DNA of 33,833 bases, taken from positions 1 to 33,833 of the forward strand of contig JAJEIA010000076.1 of NCBI GenBank assembly GCA_022823505.1. Reading direction: 5' to 3'. Under the pieces are notes generated by a model. It saw nothing but the letters and a program-made list of their open reading frames with translations, did no database searches and had not been told where the DNA came from. Each line of letters starts with the position of its first letter. The first letter of the stretch is position 1. The DNA is from Dehalococcoidia bacterium (GTDB taxonomy: Bacteria; Chloroflexota; Dehalococcoidia; Lucifugimonadales; UBA3495). The translations under genes were made by a program, and so were the position numbers. Below are positions 6,798 to 13,448 of the stretch, in pieces.

Positions 6798-7202
6798 ATG
6801 GGAGACAATGATAGCAACAGGTCGTTGTGGAGGTTCATTGACGGCTCGCTATCCGTGAGCATCAGCATGTTGCTTGCGGTTTTGGTGGGCAGGTGTGGAT
6901 CCTGTGCAGATCATTGGGGTATCTCGCACCTCAAAACGCTGACAGAGCAGGACAACGGCGTGATCATACTGGGCACGCTGCTGTTGTTCCCCTCCACCGT
7001 CGCGCTATATGGAGTTTTGCAGATGTGGTTCGCCGCGAAAGAAGCCGTTGAGAAACGGGCCATGGAGAGAGGGCGCCGGGAGGGTCGCCAAGAGGAGCGC
7101 GAGCGCATCAGCCGGGCGCTGGCGGAGCACGGCGTAGAGCTTCCTCCTGAAGTGGCCAATATTCTTTTAGACGGGTCCAGCGCCGATCGGCCGCAGCGGT
7201 AG
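6798..7202 (+). CDS. Small membrane protein with charged C-terminal tail
   Basis: A 134-aa unrecognised protein. It has two hydrophobic segments, about residues 20-32 (SVSISMLLAVLVG) and about 57-76 (GVIILGTLLLFPSTVALYGV). A highly charged tail follows (MWFAAKEAVEKRAMERGRRE and on to ERERISRALAEHG), ending in a proline-turn LPPEVANILLDG. The tail looks like a cytoplasmic coiled coil. The ATG at 6798 is preferred because AGGG precedes it; a GTG at 6771 has no ribosome site. Forty-five bases downstream lies a second gene that repeats this tail but lacks the membrane part. Both are on the plus strand, isolated among minus-strand genes. Function unknown. Confidence 0.62.
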   Translation: MGDNDSNRSLWRFIDGSLSVSISMLLAVLVGRCGSCADHWGISHLKTLTEQDNGVIILGTLLLFPSTVALYGVLQMWFAAKEAVEKRAMERGRREGRQEERERISRALAEHGVELPPEVANILLDGSSADRPQR

Positions 7203-7247
7203 CGATTCTCATGCGCTTTGGGTACGCACCCAGGGAGAGATTGACCA

Positions 7248-7511
7248 ATGTGGTTTGCCGCCAAAGAAGCCCATGAGAGGAGGGTTGCCGAAAGAAGGCG
7301 TCGGGAGAGGTTGCCAGGGAAGCGTCAGGAAGGGTTTCAAGAAGGGTTTGGACAGGGGTTTCTAGAGGGGTTCCGACAGGGCCGCGAGGAGGTTCGCCGG
7401 GAAGAGCGTGAGCGTATAAGCAGGGCCCTCGCAGAGCACGGAGTCACTCTACCTCCGCAAGTCGCCAAAATCCTTTCCAACGGGTCCGATGCGGACCGGC
7501 CGGCACGATAG
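7248..7511 (+). CDS. Truncated tandem copy of the preceding gene's charged tail
   Basis: An 87-aa protein starting MWFAAKEAHERRVAERRRRE, which copies the tail of the gene before it (MWFAAKEAVEKRAMERGRRE). The shared end is EERERISRALAEHG, LPPxVAxIL and ADRPxR. Between them this copy has an extra 28 or so residues with an EGFxxGFxxGF pattern (QEGFQEGFGQGFLEGFRQG) that the first lacks. The membrane helices are absent, so it would be soluble. The start follows GGAGAG. It is most likely a partial tandem duplication in which the internal Met of the parent became a start. It may be expressed or may be decaying; I cannot tell. Confidence 0.55.
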   Translation: MWFAAKEAHERRVAERRRRERLPGKRQEGFQEGFGQGFLEGFRQGREEVRREERERISRALAEHGVTLPPQVAKILSNGSDADRPAR

Positions 7512-7517
7512 CGGAAG

Positions 7518-8405
7518 CTAATCTCGCTGCAGTTCAACTCCCGCCAGGGCTTCCAATATCCTCGCGACTATGGGGTAACCCTCGTCTCCCCAACCCTCGG
7601 CCTGGGCCTGCTTGTACAGCGCGTCAGCGACCGAGCCGGTACCGGCCGGAGCCTCCAGCCTTTCCGCGAGAGTGCAGGCCAGGGCCACGTCCTTGGCCAC
7701 GATGTCCAGGGTTCCGCCGGCGGCGAAGCTGCGGTCTAGGATGCTGTTGGGTATGGCGTTGAAGGCGCGGCTGGCGCCGGCGCTCACCGGCACGATCTCG
7801 GCAAGCACCGCCGGATCCACGCCGCCCATGCGGGCGATCAGCATTCCCTCGATGGCGGCGATCAGGTTCGTGTAACCCATGTACTGGGTGGCCAGCTTGG
7901 CGACGCAGCCGGCGCCGGCCGGCCCGACGTAGAAGATCTGGGCCGCGACCGCGTCCAGCGTGGTGCGGACGCGCTCGAACGCGGCAGTATCGCCACCAAC
8001 CATCATGGTCATGGTGGGCGGGCGCCCGCTCACCGGGGCGTCCAGCATGGTGAGGCCGCGCTCCGCGCAGGCGGCGGACACCCGGCGGGCGACGTCGGGA
8101 TCATTGGTGGTGGTGTCGACCAGCGTCGCGCCGGGAGCCATGGCGGACAGCACGCCGGCCTCGTTGCCCAGCAGGACGGATTCAACCTGGGTTGGGCCGG
8201 GCAGAGAGGTCCAGACGATTTCGCAGCCGGCCACGGCATCCTCGGAGCCATTCGCCCACTCGGCGCCACGCTGAATCAGTGGCTCCGCCGCCTCGCGCCG
8301 GATATCGTAGACGGAGAGCTGGGCGCCGGCGTCCAGGAGGCGGCCAGCCATGAGGCTGCCCATGGTGCCGACGCCGATGAAGGCCTGTCGTTTTGGCTGT
8401 GTCAA
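7518..8405 (-). CDS. 3-hydroxyisobutyrate dehydrogenase-like NAD(P)-dependent oxidoreductase
   Basis: A 295-aa beta-hydroxyacid dehydrogenase. The N-terminal Rossmann motif is GVGTMG at 11-16, followed by the substrate-binding DAPVSG near 122-127 and catalytic K170 in GAGCVAKLATQ. The family usually has KLxxN; here the Asn position is Gln. The start is taken as TTG at 8405, 7 bases after AGGGGG; the longer reading from 8522 overlaps the upstream lipoprotein gene and has no family match before TQPKRQ. Enzymes of this family oxidise 3-hydroxyisobutyrate, tartronate semialdehyde, glyoxylate or similar acids. The exact substrate is unknown. It overlaps no neighbour and is not clearly in an operon with the lipoproteins. 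Confidence 0.86.
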   Translation of the reverse strand: MTQPKRQAFIGVGTMGSLMAGRLLDAGAQLSVYDIRREAAEPLIQRGAEWANGSEDAVAGCEIVWTSLPGPTQVESVLLGNEAGVLSAMAPGATLVDTTTNDPDVARRVSAACAERGLTMLDAPVSGRPPTMTMMVGGDTAAFERVRTTLDAVAAQIFYVGPAGAGCVAKLATQYMGYTNLIAAIEGMLIARMGGVDPAVLAEIVPVSAGASRAFNAIPNSILDRSFAAGGTLDIVAKDVALACTLAERLEAPAGTGSVADALYKQAQAEGWGDEGYPIVARILEALAGVELQRD

Positions 8406-8433
8406 CGTGTTCCCCCTGCGATCCCGATGGCGT

Positions 8434-8868
8434 TCACTCGGCGAAGAGGCCGACGCACTGATTCTGGCTGACGGCGCGGAACACCGGGTCCTGGCCGAAC
8501 CGCCGCTGATACTCCCGGGCAATCTCGTCGACGAGGATCATCCCGGCCTCCGTGGGCGGTGGATGGGCCAGCATCACCATTTTGGTGTTCTCCCGTTCGA
8601 TGATGCCGTCCGGCCGCTGCCATTGCCCCCTCACATCGAACATGCTCAGACCCTGCGGGAACCTGGGGGTTATGGTGTCGGCTACGAAGTCGTCCCATTC
8701 TTCCGCTGATACCGACCGGCCGTCAGCGTGGTCCAATCCGAAGTACAACTCGTAGCGGACCACCTCCTGGAGTCCTTCGGGGCACCGGAACTCGGACGTG
8801 GATTGACAGGCGGCCAGGATCAGCACTGATACACCAAGCAAGCACACTGCAAGGACCGCGTTCAACAC
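8434..8868 (-). CDS. DUF3574-type lipoprotein, copy B
   Basis: A 144-aa exported protein. The N-terminus has a signal peptide with lipobox, VCLLGVSVLILAACQS, giving lipid-modified C21. The mature domain follows the DUF3574 pattern: YELYFGLDHADG, VSAEEWDDFVADTITPRFPQ, GLSMFDVRGQW and IERENTKMVML. The start is GTG at 8868, 12 bases after the stop of the very similar lipoprotein upstream, so the two form a tandem paralogous pair in one operon. The biochemical role of the domain is unknown. The last residues contain a lone Cys (QNQCVG), paired in the paralogue by PACAAVY; a disulfide with the Cys of RCPEG is plausible. Confidence 0.8.
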   Translation of the reverse strand: MLNAVLAVCLLGVSVLILAACQSTSEFRCPEGLQEVVRYELYFGLDHADGRSVSAEEWDDFVADTITPRFPQGLSMFDVRGQWQRPDGIIERENTKMVMLAHPPPTEAGMILVDEIAREYQRRFGQDPVFRAVSQNQCVGLFAE

Positions 8869-8880
8869 ACGTGTATCCCG

Positions 8881-9312
8881 TCAGTACACGGCCGCGCAGG
8901 CTGGCAGCGACGTGTGAAAAACCGCCTGCTGATCGAACTGTGTCTTGTATATGTCGGATATGTCCCGGACGGCAGCCGCACTGTCCTCCACGTCATCGGC
9001 AGGTACCAGCACGTTCAGCACCTTGGTGGATTCCCGGTAGAGTCGTCCCGCATCCGTATCGAACCACTGGCCCCGTGCGTCGAGCACCGTCAGTCCGTCG
9101 GGAAAGTGTGGAGTCACGGTGTCCGCCAGGAAAGATTGCCATTCATCTTCGGTGACTATTTCTCCGCTGCCTTTCTCCAGTCCAAAGTACACATTCAGTT
9201 CGGTGAAGGGGTCCATTCCTTCAGGACAAACTACATCGCCGCCGGGCGCGCAGGCCGCTGCCAGCAGCAGGCAAGGCACCACGGCGGCGATGAGTGTCGG
9301 CCGGAACCGCAT
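8881..9312 (-). CDS. DUF3574-type lipoprotein, copy A
   Basis: A 143-aa exported lipoprotein. From ATG at 9312 the signal is MRFRPTLIAAVVPCLLLAAA with lipid-anchor Cys in AAACAPGG. The domain matches its downstream neighbour: LNVYFGLEKGSGEIVTEDEW, FLADTVTPHFPDGLTVLDAR and GQWFDTDAGRLYRESTKVL. The start is set after the stop of the LLM oxidoreductase (10-base gap), so all three may be co-transcribed. The longer reading from 9372 runs into that gene and is rejected. Two diverged copies side by side suggest an old duplication. Function unknown. Confidence 0.8.
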   Translation of the reverse strand: MRFRPTLIAAVVPCLLLAAACAPGGDVVCPEGMDPFTELNVYFGLEKGSGEIVTEDEWQSFLADTVTPHFPDGLTVLDARGQWFDTDAGRLYRESTKVLNVLVPADDVEDSAAAVRDISDIYKTQFDQQAVFHTSLPACAAVY

Positions 9313-9322
9313 GGGTTCTGTT

Positions 9323-10489
9323 CTAGTAGTGGTCCACCAGCGGGATCTCGTGCAGGGCGGGAATGACCTCACGGCCGATGAGTTCGATGGAGCGCATCAC
9401 GTCCTCGTGAGCCATGGCGCCCTCGTTGCCGTAGATGTGCAGGTAGCCCGGGTTGAGGCGATCGACAATCATGGACAGCTTTTCGCGCACGGTGTCGGGG
9501 CTGCCCACGATGATGTTGTTGGCCTCCTGCAGTTCCTCGTAGGTCATCATCCGTCCGAAGCCGCCGGCGCCGGGCAGCGTCCGCTGGATGTTGACCGCCT
9601 CGCGGGACTGGTAGCCGGGCGGGTCGTTGTGCTCACGGGGGCCGCGGTTGCGGTGCTCCTGGGTCCAGAGGAACTCGCGGCCGATCTCCTGGGCCTTTTC
9701 GTCGGTGTCGGCACAGAATATCCGGAGCAGGTAGCCGAAGTGCTCTGGGCCGGGCTCGAACCCGGTCTCCCGTGCGGTGTCGATGTACACGTCCCGCAGG
9801 CGGTGGGTGTGTTCCAGGAGCGACCCCAGGTTCATGTAGGGATGCTCGTGGCGCGCCGCCCAGACGACGCTCTCAGGGCTGCTGAAGCCAGGGAACCAGA
9901 TGGGCGGATGGGGCTTCTGCATGGGCAGCACCCAGGGGTTGACCTTCCGGTAGTGGTAATACTCGCCCTCATAGCGGAAGGGCCCCGGCTCGGTCCAGCA
10001 CCTGATGATCAGGTCGTGGGCTTCCTCGAAGCGGTCGCGGTTCTGAGGAGGGGCGATGCCTCCCTGCAGGGTTTCCACCGCGGTGCCCCGCACGAAGCCG
10101 GAGATGATGCGGCCGCCGGAGATGCAGTCCAGCATGGCGATTTCCTCGGCCATGCGGACGGGATCGTTGACGGCGATGACGTTGCCCAGGATGGCGATCT
10201 TGGCGTTGCGCGTGACCTTCGCGATGACTGCCGCGTCAATATTGACGGCGGGCTTCATGCACCAGTACGAGGCGTGATGCTCGTTGGACATGATGCCGTC
10301 GAAGCCGTTCTGGTCAGCCCAGGTGTACTGCTCGTGGTACTGGTTATAGAGGATGTGGGCTTTTTCGGGGTCGAAGTGCGAGTTGGAGAAATCCAGCCGC
10401 CCCGACTCGTACTGTGACACATCATCGTCGGTAACGTGGCCATAGGGTTGTTCGGAGAACCAGAAAACTTCCACATGGTCTTTGGGCAT
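9323..10489 (-). CDS. LLM class flavin-dependent oxidoreductase (luciferase-like)
   Basis: A 388-aa TIM-barrel enzyme of the bacterial luciferase-like monooxygenase superfamily, using FMN or F420. Typical stretches are GFDGIMSNEHHASYW, AILGNVIAVNDPVRMAEEIA, MLDCISGGRIISGFVRGT and RFEEAHDLIIRCW. A central PHPPIWFPGFSSPE and a final NNIIVGSPDTVREKLSMIVD also fit. The ATG at 10489 has a perfect GGAGG 6 bases upstream; the reading from 10585 has no support. A strong promoter is visible upstream. Close relatives open alkane sulfonates, nitriloacetate, long-chain alkanes and others. The substrate cannot be decided. Two DUF3574 lipoproteins follow, possibly on the same transcript. Confidence 0.9.
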   Translation of the reverse strand: MPKDHVEVFWFSEQPYGHVTDDDVSQYESGRLDFSNSHFDPEKAHILYNQYHEQYTWADQNGFDGIMSNEHHASYWCMKPAVNIDAAVIAKVTRNAKIAILGNVIAVNDPVRMAEEIAMLDCISGGRIISGFVRGTAVETLQGGIAPPQNRDRFEEAHDLIIRCWTEPGPFRYEGEYYHYRKVNPWVLPMQKPHPPIWFPGFSSPESVVWAARHEHPYMNLGSLLEHTHRLRDVYIDTARETGFEPGPEHFGYLLRIFCADTDEKAQEIGREFLWTQEHRNRGPREHNDPPGYQSREAVNIQRTLPGAGGFGRMMTYEELQEANNIIVGSPDTVREKLSMIVDRLNPGYLHIYGNEGAMAHEDVMRSIELIGREVIPALHEIPLVDHY

Positions 10490-10556
10490 GAGGGACCTCC
10501 TCGCTGTGGGCCGCCGGAACCGGTCCGGAACGCTGGGAGTGGTGGTCGATGGGCGC

Positions 10557-10585
10557 AGTATAGGGACGGGTGGGCGGGGTTGCAA
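10557..10585 (-). promoter_or_regulatory. Sigma70-type promoter of the LLM oxidoreductase
   Basis: Minus strand TTGCAA (10585-10580), exact 17-base spacer, TATACT (10562-10557). The predicted transcript would start near 10550, giving a leader of about 60 bases before the ATG at 10489. It is one of the best matches to the consensus in the window. Confidence 0.65.
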
Positions 10586-10792
10586 ACGGGAGGGTCTGCT
10601 TGAACCTGGCGACCAAGCGAGAGAAATTCAGTTACTTGTAAACCGCAAGCGCGACACTCGAAGAAGATCTATCGGTTGACGGTAATTGACGTGCTCTTTA
10701 GGCGTCATGATCAGGATGAGGTTTAACCACTTCGATTACAGGTCGGGTATCTTATCTGGATCCGCACGGTTGGAGGTTCTTTACTCTTATGC
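10586..10792. other. Non-coding gap, nothing recognised
   Basis: Together with the promoter and leader of the LLM gene this forms a 300-base gap (10490-10792) without a credible gene. It is less GC-rich than its surroundings around 10620-10780. I see no tRNA, strong hairpin or repeat in it. Confidence 0.5.
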
Positions 10793-11284
10793 TCAACTTC
10801 TCCGCGCAAATGGCAGGTGTGTGGCGAATCGTCGGCGTTCTTGGGGCATCGCTGCAAGAAACGCTTGGGTGGCGTCGCGGGCGCGCCGGATGTTCCGCAT
10901 GGTCTGCGTTCGGGTCAATGGCGTGGCCGGGTTGGGGTTGTAATCGGCCTCGTGGCGTTGGACTTGCAGTTCGATGAAAGTTTCGGCGAAGTCCTGTATG
11001 TCGGTGTGGAAGGTTGCCATCCGTCTCGCGTTGAGCATCTGGTTTCGGGCAGTCCCGTGGTTGAGGACCCGTTGCGTAGCGGTTCATTCTTCGGTTCTGC
11101 GAACGGCTGCTCCTGATCCGATCAGAGTGTCCGCGTTGCTGTTGGCGAGTGCATGGAACATCGCGTGGTATGCGGCGCTGTTCGCTTTCCTGAGGTGGGT
11201 CTGCTGCGGCCTGCCTCTGGTCTCACCGTGTAGCGGCGCCCCGGCCAGCATCTCTGCCAGTTCGAGCAACTGCTCCCAGTTCAT
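10793..11284 (-). pseudogene. HEPN-like protein interrupted by an in-frame TGA
   Basis: One reading frame from ATG at 11284 to the stop at 10793 would encode 163 aa, but codon 67 (11086-11084) is TGA. Before it comes MNWEQLLELAEMLAG, then RPQQTHLRKANSAAYHAMFH and ALANSNADTLIGSG. After it comes TATQRVLNHGTARNQ, then FAETFIELQVQRHEADYNPN. The two halves read as one continuous HEPN-like (abortive-type, DUF-level) protein with no frame change. The context EE-[TGA]-TATQRVLNHG suggests that the original codon was Trp (TGG). The 3' half retains an internal ATG (11038) and could be made alone. The gene follows a 111-aa partner by 6 bases. Selenocysteine is considered in the findings and judged unlikely. 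Confidence 0.72.
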
Positions 11285-11290
11285 GCGTTG

Positions 11291-11626
11291 CTACTCCTCG
11301 TAGTATTCGGGGTTTGACATCTCTGACCACTCTCTGTATTCGGTGGCTTCGACGTAAGATGCCGTCGTGAGGTGGACGCCCCACCTCGCGAGACTGTCTC
11401 GGTTCCTTCTCTTGAAACCGTTCAGCCACGCCGGGTCCAGGAGGTCACCGTTCCCGGAGTAGACGACCACGATGTGGTGGTACGGGTCTCCGTATTGATC
11501 CTCGCCGGGTGTGATCCTGACTTCGTTGATCGAGATGCCCTCGGTGGCTATATGCTCCAGATCTTGAAGGACGATCTCGGCTACGCTTTGTTCGGCCTCA
11601 GGGGTCAGTATTTCTGCTGCTGTCAT
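11291..11626 (-). CDS. Hypothetical protein, 111 aa, partner of the HEPN-like gene
   Basis: No named family is recognised. The start ATG at 11626 follows GGGAGG with a 5-base gap; the longer reading from 11797 lacks any support. The protein starts MTAAEILTPEAEQSVAEIVL and has a central HHIVVVYSGNGDLLDPAWLN followed by GFKRRNRDSLARWGV, then an acidic tail ending NPEYYEE. It precedes the HEPN-like pseudogene by 6 bases, so it may be the antitoxin or partner of a two-gene HEPN module. The role is inferred from gene order and size. With the partner broken, this gene may be a remnant. Confidence 0.6.
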   Translation of the reverse strand: MTAAEILTPEAEQSVAEIVLQDLEHIATEGISINEVRITPGEDQYGDPYHHIVVVYSGNGDLLDPAWLNGFKRRNRDSLARWGVHLTTASYVEATEYREWSEMSNPEYYEE

Positions 11627-11874
11627 GGAGCCTCCCGGGTCTCGGGGCATATCGGTTGAAATGGTCGAGCGGCCTGTCAGGGATGGCTGCGGTGTCGAGG
11701 TTTGCCATCGTATCCATTTTTGCTTTTTATCAAGTGGTGACTCTCGGCCAATAACGGGATGAGTCGAGGACTCGGATGGTTGGATCAATTGCCACATTCA
11801 TCGATGCGCTAGGAGATCTGTAGCCAGGCCACTATGGGTCAGAACAGAGAAGTTCCTCAACACGACCGCCGAGT

Positions 11875-11904
11875 TTGACGCCCTTTACCGGCACGTGATA
11901 CGCT
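11875..11904 (+). promoter_or_regulatory. Candidate promoter for the Fe-S carrier gene
   Basis: In the 348-base divergent gap (11627-11974), TTGACG (11875-11880), an 18-base spacer and TACGCT (11899-11904) face the Fe-S carrier gene. The -35 is good and the -10 is weak. The rest of the gap shows no gene, and no clear promoter facing the 111-aa gene could be picked. Confidence 0.35.
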
Positions 11905-11974
11905 TTGGACATTATGGGTAGACGGGGACTCCGGGTGGAATCCCTGTGAATTGCGCTGTTCAGGAGCGAGCACG

Positions 11975-12346
11975 ATGAACGTTACCCCCCTGGCCATTGA
12001 GAAACTCAAGGAAGTTATCACCGCCGAGGACGAGGCCGGTTCCGCCCTGAGGGTGGTCGCCATGCCAGCCGGTCACGGCCTGCAGTACATGCTGACCATG
12101 GAGAAGGAGCACCAGCCTGACGACACCGTGCTGCGCATGGACGGCATGGAGTTCCTCATGGACTCCGACAGCGCGCCGTTCCTGGAAGAAGCCACCATCG
12201 ACTACGTCGAAGAGTTCGGCGGCCGGGTTGGGTTCGTCATCAACAACCCCATGTACGCGGGCGGTGGATGCGGAAGCGGTGGTTGCGGCTGCGGCGGTGG
12301 CGGATGTGGCTGCGGCGGCGGTGGTTGCGGCTGCGGCGGACACTAG
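11975..12346 (+). CDS. A-type iron-sulfur cluster carrier (HesB/IscA family) with Gly/Cys repeat tail
   Basis: A 123-aa protein that should carry or deliver Fe-S clusters in the cytoplasm. The ATG at 11975 follows AGGAG. The core is recognisable: MNVTPLAIEKLKEVITAEDE, LRVVAMPAGHGLQYML, FLMDSDSAPFLEEATIDYVE and GGRVGFVINNP. In standard IscA/ErpA the first cluster ligand lies in GGCSGFQY; here that segment is AGHGLQY, so the first Cys is replaced, possibly by His. The usual CxC ending is expanded to 7 cysteines in a tail made of one degenerate and three exact GGCGCGG heptapeptides. Such a tail could bind more metal or clusters; this is inference. No suf or isc gene is adjacent. Confidence 0.85.
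   Translation: MNVTPLAIEKLKEVITAEDEAGSALRVVAMPAGHGLQYMLTMEKEHQPDDTVLRMDGMEFLMDSDSAPFLEEATIDYVEEFGGRVGFVINNPMYAGGGCGSGGCGCGGGGCGCGGGGCGCGGH
12278..12340 (+). repeat. Three 21-bp tandem repeats coding GGCGCGG
   Basis: Three consecutive 21-base units (12278, 12299, 12320) encode the identical heptapeptide GGCGCGG. Units one and three are nearly identical in DNA, and unit two differs at third positions. The array ends one codon before the stop of the Fe-S carrier. Such repeats can change length by slippage. Confidence 0.85.
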
Positions 12347-12406
12347 GCCGCACTGATCCCCGGCAATCCCCGGCCGCGCCTGGGGTCGCCGACAATCGAG
12401 TCAATT

Positions 12407-12436
12407 GCCCCGGCGCCGCGTGCTGCCGGGGCTTTC
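12407..12436 (+). terminator. Likely intrinsic terminator after the Fe-S carrier
   Basis: GCCCCGGC (12407-12414) pairs perfectly with GCCGGGGC (12425-12432) across a 10-base loop, followed by TTTC. The stem is strong and the T-run short. It lies 61 bases after the Fe-S carrier stop. Confidence 0.5.
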
Positions 12437-12537
12437 GCATAGCAGTCCGACAAAGGTCCATAACGGCAGCATGAGCTGTTGAATAACCAAGCCGAACGTT
12501 GCCATCATAGGCAAATCATTCAACCAGGAGTCGCGTG

Positions 12538-13353
12538 ATGAAAATCTGGCCCACCGTCTCTAAGGAGCAATGCCTGAGCCGACTGCGCAAGGACGTGTCG
12601 ACCTGGAATGATCTGCGGACCACCGCGGACCTCACGGGCACGTCCTTCGCCAACGCGCGGTTGCATGGAGCCGATCTGTCGTGGGCCAACCTGACCCATC
12701 TGGACTTCAGCGGTTCCGACCTTAGCGACGCCGACCTGCGCGGGGCGGACCTGCACTTCTGCAACCTGAGCGGGGCCAATTTACAAAGCGCCGACCTCCG
12801 CGGCGCGAGCCTGCAAGGGGCCACCCTGCGGGAGGCGAACCTGTCCCACGCCCAGCTCCAGGGGGCCAACCTGGCACGGGCGGACCTGAGCCAGATCACC
12901 CTGCGGGGCGCCGACCTCGCCTACGCGGTGCTGCGCGGCACCTATAGCAGCTTTTCCGACTTTTCCGAGGCCAATCTGACCTGGGCCGACATGCAGTCCG
13001 CCAACCTGTCGAACTCGACCTTCTACAAGACGGTTTTCACGGACGCGACCCTGGCACAGGCGAACCTGGCGCACGCCAACTTCAACCTGGCGTTGCTGGA
13101 CAACACGGACCTTGACGAGGCGTTCCTGCACGACACCATCTTCGCCGCGCTGGACTTGTGCGGGGCAAAGAACCTGGGCACGGTGCAGCACGAGCCCTCA
13201 TCCATCCTGAGCATCGGCACGGACACGCTGCTCAACACCCTGCGGAGTTCCGGCGGCATGTATTCACCTGAGCTGGAGGTCTTTTTCTCCCGGGGCGGCG
13301 TGTCCATCGACATGCTGGCTTCCATCCGACCGGTCACCGCCACGGCCTCCTGA
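12538..13353 (+). CDS. Pentapeptide-repeat protein
   Basis: A 271-aa protein. Residues about 30-205 are continuous A(D/N)LxX pentapeptide repeats (for example LHGADLSWANLTHLDFSGSD, LRGADLHFCNLSGANLQSAD), forming a right-handed quadrilateral beta-helix. The N-terminus, MKIWPTVSKEQCLSRLRKD, is a capping helix. The ATG at 12538 is preferred over GTG at 12535 because AGGAG lies 7 bases upstream. The C-terminus, SSILSIGTDTLLNTLRSSGG then SPELEVFFSRGGV, resembles the linker found between pentapeptide repeats and a TIR domain in some bacterial proteins, but here the protein stops and no TIR follows. Function unknown; some family members mimic DNA and protect gyrase. No signal peptide is seen. Confidence 0.88.
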   Translation: MKIWPTVSKEQCLSRLRKDVSTWNDLRTTADLTGTSFANARLHGADLSWANLTHLDFSGSDLSDADLRGADLHFCNLSGANLQSADLRGASLQGATLREANLSHAQLQGANLARADLSQITLRGADLAYAVLRGTYSSFSDFSEANLTWADMQSANLSNSTFYKTVFTDATLAQANLAHANFNLALLDNTDLDEAFLHDTIFAALDLCGAKNLGTVQHEPSSILSIGTDTLLNTLRSSGGMYSPELEVFFSRGGVSIDMLASIRPVTATAS

Positions 13354-13448
13354 CCGGAATCCGCTCCGCCCCTGGCTGCCTCGACCAGGTGAACCAACCG
13401 CCTTATACCCGACCGACCTGAAACCCAATCACAAGGAGCGACGTCCTG

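Noticed and set aside
9119..10417. 432-codon plus-strand open frame
   Set aside because: It is antisense to the LLM oxidoreductase, rich in Val/Gly/Ala/His as expected for a GC-rich shadow frame, with no family match or ribosome site.
11084..11086. TGA as a selenocysteine codon
   Set aside because: HEPN proteins are not known selenoproteins, the context suggests Trp, and the downstream hairpin does not resemble a bacterial SECIS. Kept as a finding only because SelB is present.
12478..12537. Second terminator or small gene before the pentapeptide-repeat gene
   Set aside because: Short gap with only a ribosome site; no hairpin or open frame of note.
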